A program made the translations under genes and the position numbers. 64,000 nucleotides of DNA from Saccharum officinarum. Its lineage: Eukaryota > Streptophyta > Magnoliopsida > Poales > Poaceae. Shown here piece by piece: positions 55,249-64,000 of the stretch (position 1 is its first letter; every line of letters begins with the position of its first letter). Below the pieces are notes generated by a model. It was given only the letters and a program-made list of their open reading frames with translations, ran no database searches and was not told where the DNA came from. The stretch spans positions 45,679,880-45,743,879 of the forward strand of contig CM036197.1 of the NCBI GenBank assembly GCA_020631735.1, written 5' to 3'.

Positions 55249-58200
55249 TGTAACAGAACCACCAATTATACGAGATTAAGTAAGAAAATCATCTACTGAG
55301 CAGACGATTTAGCAAACTTAAGCCCGTATAACCCGGTAGTCCGTGAAATCACGACGGATTTCAAACCAACTTGCATACCAGCCAAGATCGTAATAAGTTC
55401 AGCGGTCACCATCACAAGTTACATAAAAGTTCGCGGCACAAATACATCGGAGTTTAAACATAGTTATTACAAACCAGTTTCAAAAGAAAGTAGCGGAAGC
55501 ATTTAGTTCAAATCACACACGCACACAGAGTTCAAAATACAGTGCCAGTTCAGAATCATCTTCCATCAAAAGCATCAGACGAGATGTAGTGAATGACCAT
55601 TGCCCATGGTCCTAAGCTTCTCCCATTGCAGGATAAAGGCAGTTGATACAGTAGCCGTAATACATCTGCCCATCTGCAACAAGTGAGAACAAAGCCCTGA
55701 GTACGAGAAGGTACTCAGCTAGACTTACCCGACAGAACTAAAAATAAAAGACACCAAGGAATCATGACAGGCTTTCTGGTGGGGTAGCTGACTTATTTGC
55801 AAAAAGACATTTTTAGTATTTAGAGAATCTTTACAAAAGCTTTGCATCAAGTTAAATCTTTATTAACCTGTCAACTACATTTGCACCTGTACTAGACTAA
55901 CATGTAATTAAACAGGTAATGATAACCAATGATCATTAACAACTTCCATCATGTCATATTTCATATAACTATCCAAGTGTTCCATCAATATTACTACGAT
56001 GAAGTAGCTCAAGTCAAGTGCTCACTATCCAGTGAACGATGGCGATTCGAATCGATTATTAACCAGCTGGTAATTTATTCCTCACATAAACCTCACTCAC
56101 CCGCTAAAGTGAGGTGTTGGTCACCGAGTCAACCATTTAGGTAAAGTCGCGAGCTTGCCAGGAACCACATGTGACCAGGGGCCGCCCGACTGCTCTTTGG
56201 CCTTATCATCGCGCCCCCGTATCCTGCCACTACTACTCCGGTACAGTGCGTTGCGGGCAATCCACTCGGCCCGAATAATCTCCCAGCTTCGCGGTCGAAA
56301 GGTACTTTATCCGGCCAGCTAAATGTGAGACATGCGTTCAACATGACCCGAGGCCCAACAACGGTCGGTCCTTAATCGACACAGATGAAAAACACTACAG
56401 TCCGAAACCCTGCAAGTTTCCGTCCGGTCTCAATTTCACATTAACACTTAGTTATTTCATGATGACATCTTTTCTCAAGCAGATCCAGGTAACCACCTAT
56501 AGCTCGCAGGTGACAGGAAATCACCCGACTTCTACCGGTCTAAGCAAGCTAAGCAATTACTTGACTGCGAATAACAAGGTGACAAGGATAGGGTAGAACA
56601 GAGTAAACAAGATATAATGCAGCAGCGGTTGCAAACAACTCCTAGACTTAATACAGCAGTTAAAGTAAAGCATTAATAAAATATTTGCAAACCGGGGGAG
56701 AGAAATGCTCCGGGGCTTGCCTCTCTCGAAAGAGCTCGGACGGTGGTCTGGGCACTCTGGAAGATCCTCACCGACCTTCTCGTCGGCTTCGGGCACTTCC
56801 TGCTCCTCGGGCTGTTCTTCCGGCTCCTCGAAAACTGCTACCGGCGTTACTTCCTGCGATCCTGTATGATGCAATCGTATAAGTGCTTATGCCTAGATGC
56901 ATTGCGGAAATGATATGTAATGGTCATGATGCATGAAATGTAGATAAATAGGTTCACTTTATTTCATAAAGTAGGAATACATTTCTTCTACAAGGTAGTC
57001 AACATCATCCAAGAATACAGACTACAAGCACATGTCATCTACTGCATTCTCTTCTACTACTACCATGCTAAGCCAGCATATTTTATTAAATGCTTCAAAG
57101 ATACACCAAAGCAACTCATAGTAACTAGTCATGCATTAACCAGGTTAATTAAACCTTAATTGCAACTAGGTTTGAATAGCAACACATATTTTGGTAGCAC
57201 AGAAAAATCTAAGAAAATTACAGTAGCTTTCTATTATTTAATCTAGCATACCAAAAAAATTTCATTGTATTTGGATTACTAGAATTGTCTACACAAAAAT
57301 AACAAAGCTAGGGCCTAAATATGAGCATAAAAATACTTTATACTATAAAAAGTATCAAACAATAGATTTAACATTTTTCCTTCATTCTACACAATAAACA
57401 ATTACTATAGAAAAATTATTACATGCATGTTTTATTCATATTTTTTCTCTAGCAAAAATAACAATTATTAACAATATTAAACACTTGTACTACAACTCAA
57501 GATTTTTCCACAGAACAAGTATGGCATATATTTTTTCTAGAAAGTACATCACAAAAGAAAATTATAGCAAGTGGAACCATATTTTTCTGAGCTCTCAGTG
57601 ATTTACTACATATTTAACAAGAAAACAACAGTTTTAGTGATTAAATAAAAACTCTACAGCAAAGTATTTAAATCTTGACAAGCAATATTTTTCTCAAGTA
57701 GATCTGATGATAAAGAACCTAGAAAAATTTATTTGAACAGATTTGGAGCAAATTTAAGTAGTCAAACATTTTCCAAACCATTTCCACTTTCAAATAATAA
57801 AAGAAAAACGAAAACTTATTTTTCTGATTGCTAACGGACCGGCCCAGCGAGACCAACCGGCCGGCTATGGCCTTTCGGCCCGTGCGCGCATGCGGGAAGG
57901 CAGGCACGGCGTCCGGCTTGGGCTGTGGCCCAAGGCCTCTTGGCCCGGCTCAGCCGAGGCGAAGGCCACGCCGACGTCGTGACGTCGCGGCGGCGCGGCT
58001 CGGCCAACGAGGCCGGCGGCCATTGCCGGCCGTGCCAGGGCAAGCTAGAGGGAGCATGCGGTGCGCGCGAAGCTGGCGAAGGCGGGAAGGTAGCTAGGCA
58101 GGGTGGAGAAGAGGAGGAAGATGCCTTCCACGGCGGTCGAGCACGGCGGCGCCATGGCCGACGGCGGCGTCGACGACACGTGGCCGACACGCGGCGGGCA

Positions 58201-58864
58201 TGCTCTGCCATGGTCGGGACGCGGCGCGGCGCGTCAGCGGGAGGGCGAGCGCGGACGCAGGCCGGACGTGGCGCTGGGCTGGGCTGGATGCAGGGCGGGC
58301 GCGGAGCAGGCGCGGAGCAAGCCGGGCCGGCTTTGGCGCTTGGGCCGGAAAGGAGGCGGCGGCCCGGTAAGGCTGAAAAAGTGATTATCTTTTCTAAATA
58401 AATTTCAGATTTTATAATTTGATTCAAATTCAAATTTTGAAGATGAAAAAAACATTTTCACAAATTGCCCCCGAAACAAAAGTTGTTCCAAATTTTATTC
58501 TCTACAACTTTCATTTAGGGCACTTTTCAAAATTCTAAATAGATTTTGAATTAACGATTTAAAGTCAAATTTTTAAATGAAAACTCAATTTTCTGAAATA
58601 TTTTTAGAAGCAAAATTTGGAAAGATTTTGAATACAAAACTTGCTCCAAAAATCATGCTAATTATTTCTAAGTTATTTAAAGTTATAGCTCCACTAATTT
58701 TTACCACTTTTACCTGGGACTTTTACCAATTCAGAGCTCAAACATGATTATCACAGTTTTAAATAAATTCTAACTTAATTTACATGTGATGATGATCATG
58801 CATGAAATAAAAATGCTCATGATTTTAGGATGTGAATGCCTGCTTAACACCCAGAGGTGTTACA
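55249..58864 (-). mobile_element. LTR A: 3' LTR of the rightmost Tekay/Del-type element
   Basis: It reads on the - strand from 58864 (TGTAACACCTCTGGGTGTTA) to 55249 (…GTTACA), 3,616 bp with matching TGTAAC/GTTACA termini. It is preceded by the polypurine tract AAGGAGGGAAGG. A GC-rich U3 block lies at 57830-58375. Long LTRs starting TGTAACACC are typical of the Tekay/Del clade. The open frames in the GC-rich part, on either strand, lack domains. Confidence 0.9.
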
Positions 58865-58941
58865 ACCTTCCCTCCTTATAAGAATCTCGTCCCGAGATTT
58901 TAGGTTACGAACTATTTGTTATAAAAATCCTCATAAGCTTT

Positions 58942-60456
58942 TTATAGATATTCACCCGTTTCCCAAGTTGCATCTCCTTCATCATGATGACTCCACTGTA
59001 TCTTATATGTTTTCACCATACTGTTCCGAGTAACTCTTTCTTTAGAGTCCAACACTTGAACTGGTTGCTCACGATATACCAAATCTGACTTGAGCTTTAT
59101 GCCTCGAGGTTCAATTCTTTCCTCTGGAACACGTAAACACTTCTTGAGATGCGATACTTGAAAAACTGGGAATATAGCACCCATTGTCTTAGGTAACTCT
59201 AACTTATAAGCGACTGGGTCTTTTCTTTCCAAGATCTTATATGGTCCCACAAATCTGGCTGCAAGCTTTCTGCGTACTCCAAACCGTTTCTTCTTCATTG
59301 GCGTGACTTTCAGATAAACATAGTCACCAACCTCGAACACAAGCGGTCTCCTTCTTCGATTTGCATAGCTTTTCTGACGGGATTGAGCGGCTTTCATATT
59401 TTGCTGAATGATATGAACTTTCTTCTTAGCTTCTTTTACGAAGTCAATACCGTAGTATCTTCTTTCTCCTGGCTCAATCCAGTTAAGTGGTGTTCTACAC
59501 TTTCTGCCATACAAAGCTTCGAATGGTGCCATCTTGATATTTTCTTGATAACTATTATTATAAGCGAACTCTGCTAAAGGTAGCCACGACTCCCATGAAC
59601 CTCTAGAAGATAACACACAGGCTCTCAACATATCTTCCAGAACAACATTAACTCTTTCGGTCTAACCATCTGTTTGAGGATGATAGGCAGTACTACGAAT
59701 TAAACTCATTCCCAAACCTTTATGCAAGTGCTCCCAAAAGTGAGCAGTGAATTGTGACCCTCTATCAGACACGATATTCTTCGGTATGCCATGCAATCTC
59801 ACAATCTCAGCAATATACTTCTCAGCATACTGAGGTGGTCTATATTCTGTCTTGACAGGTAAAAAGTGAGCTGTCTTTGTAAGATGATCTACAATTACCC
59901 AAATCGAATCATATCCTTTCTGAGTAGTGGGCAAACCTGTGATGAAATCCATACTTATATCATCCCACTTCCAACTAGGTACAGACAAAGGTTGCAACAA
60001 TCCGGCAGGTCTCATATGAATAGCCTTTACCCTATAACATGTGTCACATCTGGCTACATACGCTGCAATCTCTTTCTTCATCTTGGTCCACCAAAAACGA
60101 GGTCTTAGTTCTTGGTACATTTTGCTACTTTCGGGATGGATAGATAACTTTGAAAGGTGAGCCTCATCTATAAGTTTATTCTTAAGCTCTCCATCCTTGG
60201 GAACAACAAGACGGTCGTCAAACCATAACACGTCATGTTCATCCAATCTAAAGTGCTTGGATGGTTCTTCTTTAATCTTTTCTTTGATATAGAATATCCC
60301 TTTGTCGGTTTTCTGGCCTTCTATTATCTTACTCTCCAAAGAACAACTAATCTGAATATTGTGTAACACTACAGGATGCAGTAGATCAAAACCATCTTCG
60401 AGCAACGGTTGCGCATTCAGGCAATGTGACTTTCTACTCAAAGCATCTGCCACCAC
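58942..60456 (-). pseudogene. Integrase with C-terminal chromodomain, element A
   Basis: The zinc-binding region (HLSKLSIHPESSKMYQ ... CDTCYRVKA) is followed by the catalytic core: SMDFITGLP (D), NIVSDRGSQF (D), and TERV (E) just after an in-frame TAG at about 59660 (HPQTDG-stop-TERV). It continues with WLPLAEFAYNNSYQ, EVGDYVYLKVTPM and KFVGPY-like RFVGPYKILER. It ends in a chromodomain-like segment: VQVLDSKERVTRNSMVKTYK then IQWSHHDEGDATWE. Chromodomains of this clade are thought to direct insertion to heterochromatin. The single stop would truncate the protein before the catalytic Glu. Confidence 0.9.
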
Positions 60457-60477
60457 ATTGGCCTTTCCAGGATGATA

Positions 60478-60873
60478 TTACACATTCAAATTGTAATCTT
60501 TGATCAATTCTAACCATCTTCGCTGTCTCATGTTCAATTCAGGTTGGGTGAAGATGTACTTGAGACTCTTGTGATCGGTGAAAATATTGCACACATTACC
60601 AAGTAAGTAATATCTCCAAATTTTTGATGCATGCACTACGGCAGCAAGTTCAAGATCATGCGTCAGATAGTTGATCTCATGCTTTCTCAACTGACGAGAG
60701 GCATAAGCAATGACTCTTCCTTCTTGCATAAGAACACAGCCTAATCCTGTTTTTGACGCGTCGCAAAACACATCAAAAGGTTTCTCAATGTCTGGTTGTG
60801 CTAGAACTGGGGCAGTGGTCAACAATTTCCGCAAGGTGTGGAAAAGCTTTCTCACACTCCTCTGTCCATACAA
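60478..60873 (-). pseudogene. RNase H domain, element A
   Basis: [39 protein letters not shown] and [13 protein letters not shown] give the D, E, D pattern of Ty3/gypsy RNase H. A TAA at 60478-60480 separates it from the integrase, which continues in the same frame (YHPGKANVVADAL). The join to the RT upstream involves a frame change around 60800-60870. Confidence 0.88.
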
Positions 60874-61836
60874 ATTTATGATCTTTCTGTAGCAGACTTG
60901 TCATTGGCTTGGCAATCTTTGAGAAATCTAGGATAAAACGACGATAGTAACCAGCTAAACCCAAGAAACTTCTAACTTCAAAAACTATGATTGGTGTCTT
61001 CCAATCTATAACCTCTTGCACTTTACTCGAGTCTACGGATACTCCATTCTCCGACAGAATGTGACCAATTAAAGGAACTTTCTTCAACCAAAATTCACAC
61101 TTGCTAAACTTAGCATACAACTTATGATCTCTCAGTCTGGTTAAGACAATTCTCAGATGCTCTTCATGATCTTTCTCATTCTCAGAGTACACTAGAATAT
61201 CATCAATGAACACAACCACAAACTTATCCAACTCCGGTATGAAAACTGTATTCATCAGATACATAAAGAATGCAGGAGCATTTGTTAAGCCAAAGGACAT
61301 AACAAGATACTCATACAACCCGTATCTGGTAGAAAAGGTGGTTTTCGGTATATCTTGTGGTCTAATCTTTATCTGATGATAACCTGATCTTAAATCTATT
61401 TTGGAGAACACTCTGCCTTGGCTAACTGATCGAACAAAACATCAATGTGAGGTAAGGGATACTTATTCTTGATAGTTACAGCATTAAGAGGCCTATAATC
61501 CACACACATTCTCAAAGTACCCTCTTTCTTTTTCTTCACAAACAAAGCAGGACATCCCCATTCAGACTTACTTGGCCGGATAAACCCCTTGTTCAACAAC
61601 TCCTCTAGTTGCTTCTTCAACTCAGCTAACTCATCCGGAGGCATCCTATAAGGTCTCCTTGAAATTGGAGCTGTCCCGGGGATCAACTCAATTCCAAACT
61701 CAACATCTCTATCTGGCGAAAGACCAGGTAACTCATCTGGAAACACATCCGGAAACTCACACACAACCAGAATCTGATGAATCGGAATGACTTCCATAGC
61801 ACATGTCACACTCACAAGGTCTGTTCTTCTGGGCAA
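60785..61836 (-). pseudogene. Reverse transcriptase domain, element A
   Basis: The sequence reads [40 protein letters not shown], then after a frame change at about 61405 [32 protein letters not shown] and [20 protein letters not shown] with the catalytic IDD, ending in [16 protein letters not shown]. These are the canonical Ty3/gypsy RT blocks in order. The frame change between the first and second halves inactivates the gene. Confidence 0.92.
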
Positions 61837-61980
61837 TGGTACCTGAAAAGTACCCTCTTTCTAGGGATCCTTCAGGGTAAGTACCCGACTTCCTGTATCT
61901 ATAACTGCTCCCCATTCTTTCATCCAATTCATCCCTATGATGACATCCAGAACTAGTCCAGGCATAACTATCAGGTTAAC

Positions 61981-62415
61981 TCAAAACTTTCGACTACCTA
62001 ACTCAAGGGTTGCCCCTCTAACCATCTGATTGGTTAAAACATCAGCCCCTGCTGAACTTATACGGTAACCATAACTTAAGTCTGTGCATAGTTGTTCATG
62101 TTTTCGTATAAATGCTTGACTCATGAAAGAATGCGATGATCCAGAATCAAATAGAACAACTGCAGGGTTTTGGTTAATAGGAAACTTACCAGCAGTTACG
62201 GGCTCTCCCTCAGGAATCTCTTCCACAGTGGTGTGGTGCACTCGAGCATTATAAGTCTGTTGCTTCTTTCTAGGCGGATAAGGATAGAACTTGGAAAAAT
62301 AGCCTGGCTGATCATAGTTATAGCAAGGTCCCTTCACTGTACCAGCAGATCCGATAGCTCCCTTCGAGTTACCTTGTCCCACGGTTGCGGCTGTCCTTGC
62401 TGGCGGCACGGCCAT
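61981..62415 (-). pseudogene. Gag C-terminus (decayed zinc knuckle) and protease, element A
   Basis: CYNYDQPGYFSKFYPYP stands where a CCHC zinc knuckle is expected; two of the four metal ligands or more are replaced by aromatic residues. The protease active site VVLFDSGSSHSFMSQAF follows. The frame ends with a TGA at 61979-61981, and homologous sequence continues past it (VNLIVMPGLVLDVIIGMNW) to a further TAG near 61863. Confidence 0.88.
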
Positions 62416-62445
62416 CTTGTACGGCTTCTGCGGTCCCTTGTAGTT

Positions 62446-63389
62446 CTAGGTCTTATGCTGTGGTGGCCTAAACCTTGCACCTAGTGCAGACGGACGATAT
62501 GTCGAACGATTAGCAGTGACAACTCTTGGTTGTGACGGTCCTGACTCAAAGGCTCTCTTGCGAGTCTTGGATGTTGTGTACGCGTTGTTGTTCTTCTCTT
62601 GTTTCAGACAATCACTGATGAAGTCATTGAATCTGGCGCGGGTATTGGTACCCACATGCTTCATCATCTTCGGACCTAACCCTCTCTTGAAGCTAGCAAT
62701 TTTCTTAGCATCTGTGTCAACCATGTCGAGAGCATAACGACACAAGTTGTTGAAGGCATGCAAATACTGTGTCACGGTTTTGGTACCCTGATTTAAAGCC
62801 AAGAACTCTCCTAACTTCATCTCAACTAGCCCTGATGGAATATAAACTCCACGGAGGCTTCGGTGAACTCTCTCCATGAGATCTGAGCATTCAGAGGGAA
62901 GGTGGTGCGGTGATGCTTCCACCACATCCCTGCTGGTCCTTGTAACTGATGTGCAGCATACTCTGTCTTCAGTACTTCTGTCAGCCTTAACACACGGAAC
63001 TTATCTTCCATAGTGTTAATCCATTCTTCAGCGTCAAGTGGCTCGGTTGCTTCCTTGAAAATTGGCGGCCTAGTGTCCATGAAATCCTTGAAATTGCTGT
63101 ACTGATTCACTCCATTGCCACCACCTTGGTTGTTACCACGTTGCATGTTGTTGGCAATGGTACGTAGGAAATCTTTCATATTCTTCTGTGACTGCTCGGC
63201 ATTGCGCTGACTTCCCAGAAACTGTGCAAAGAAAATCTCTGCAGTAAGCGGTGGAGGAGGCGGCAAATGTGGCTCTGAGTGTGGCTCATTATGGTTGGCG
63301 TTGTTAGCACCACTCCCACCTGCACCGACACCATTTCCACCAGTTTCAGCAGCCTCATACGTGGTGCGTCGAGTGTTTGCCATCTGCAT
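62446..63389 (-). pseudogene. gag: Gag, element A, frameshifted
   Basis: The gene starts MQMANTRRTTYEAAETGGNG (the conserved start may be the second Met), with an Asn/Gly/Pro-rich N-terminus. The gag core follows: WINTMEDKFRVLRLTEVLKT, YAAHQLQGPAGMWWKHH, ISWREFTEA. A frame change at about 62830-62860 leads to RGVYIPSGLVEMKLGEFLAL and YLHAFNNLCRYALDMVDTDA. The order matches Tekay gag. Translation would stop soon after the shift. Confidence 0.88.
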
Positions 63390-63724
63390 ATTTTAGCAAC
63401 AAGTAATGATTAAGCGAGGTTGTAGTAATTGTGAGTGAATGAAAAATTATGCCGTACTGAATTCATTGGAGAGAACAAAGTCATACAATAAAACAGAGGC
63501 ACAATAATTGCATTCCAATTAAAACAACACCACTAATTAAATTACTTCAAATGCAAACATCGCGTCCAATACAACCATGTTGCCATCATACACACACTGG
63601 ACTTTATGCGCTCAGGTATTGCATGAACAACCAAGACCCAACATTCCACCAAGTCTCAAGGTTCAAACGAGATACATCAAGATACATGAAACCAAAAGAA
63701 GGTCATCGTGACAGGGCCTATGAG

Positions 63725-63925
63725 CTAACGCAAAGCAACTAGCCTACTCCTCGGGCCATCGTCGGGGTCGGAGACGTCACCATCACTACCATCAGTAGCA
63801 ACGTCGTCGTCGTCAGCAGGTGCGGCTGCGGGCTCATCCTCGTCGTCGTCGACGTCCATACCGGCGGCTTCTGGAGGAGCATATGGGCCAATCCCGTTGT
63901 AGAGCGCATGAAACTCCTCATGCAA
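63725..63925 (-). other. Small acidic open frame upstream of gag, element A
   Basis: On the - strand, 66 codons: MHEEFHALYNGIGPYAPPEA, then a run of Asp/Glu/Ala/Pro. It lies about 340 bp upstream of the gag start in the 5' untranslated part of the element. It resembles the acidic leader frames sometimes seen before gag in this clade, but I cannot show it is translated. Confidence 0.35.
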
Positions 63926-64000
63926 GTTGACATTGTACTCCTCTAGCTCCTCGACCCTCTGCCTCAGGAGGTTCCTCTCGTTCTAGGCTTCATTCCTTTC

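Larger units (their letters stand above)
58865..64000 (-). mobile_element. Internal region of element A, Tekay/Del chromovirus, 5' end outside window
   Basis: Gag, protease, RT, RNase H, integrase and a C-terminal chromodomain are read right to left. The order plus chromodomain identify a Ty3/gypsy chromovirus; the gag start MANTRRTTYEAAE and the LTR type point to Tekay/Del. Stops and frameshifts occur in several domains, so this copy is not autonomous. The 5' LTR lies beyond 64000. Confidence 0.93.

Noticed and set aside
57831..58433. 200-codon minus-strand open frame
   Set aside because: GC-rich U3 part of LTR A; overlapping open frames exist on the + strand as well, as expected from composition alone.

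Overview
This 64-kb window is nuclear DNA of a grass. The evidence is a starch synthase III gene with grass-like CBM53/GT5 sequence, a plant 60S ribosomal protein L27 gene, a plant-specific coiled-coil gene, and a dense load of grass-type LTR retrotransposons and MITEs. A panicoid/Andropogoneae species is my best guess, but this is inference; no organism-specific marker was tested.

Layout. 1-13,049: the 3' part of a Tat-lineage Ty3/gypsy element on the + strand (gag, protease, RT, dual RNase H, integrase, a long spacer carrying a five-exon gene on the opposite strand, then the 3' LTR). 13,141-24,294: the first 11 exons (966 codons, all splice phases consistent) of starch synthase III on the - strand. 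Its intron 4 holds a complete Ty1/copia element (16,007-21,485, TSD TCTAG). Its intron 11 is entered by the Tat element, so the C-terminal exons must lie left of the window. 24.3-35.5 kb: intergenic DNA with a 5'-truncated LINE that carries a Stowaway MITE, diverged tandem duplications, TA microsatellites around a foldback MITE, and a short retroposon with a 17-bp TSD. 35,656-36,069: intronless RPL27 (+). 38,689-42,247: three-exon coiled-coil protein gene (-). 42.5-46.3 kb: its upstream region, packed with MITEs and a 2.5-kb foldback element with ~820-bp near-identical arms. 48.7-64 kb: three nested Tekay/Del-type chromovirus insertions, all on the - strand.

The host genes are few (SSIII, RPL27, coiled-coil gene) and look intact within the window. 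All retrotransposon polyproteins carry frameshifts or stop codons. The most unusual structures are the foldback element (a possible long-hairpin RNA source), the spliced antisense gene inside the Tat element, and the two large antisense insertions carried in SSIII introns.
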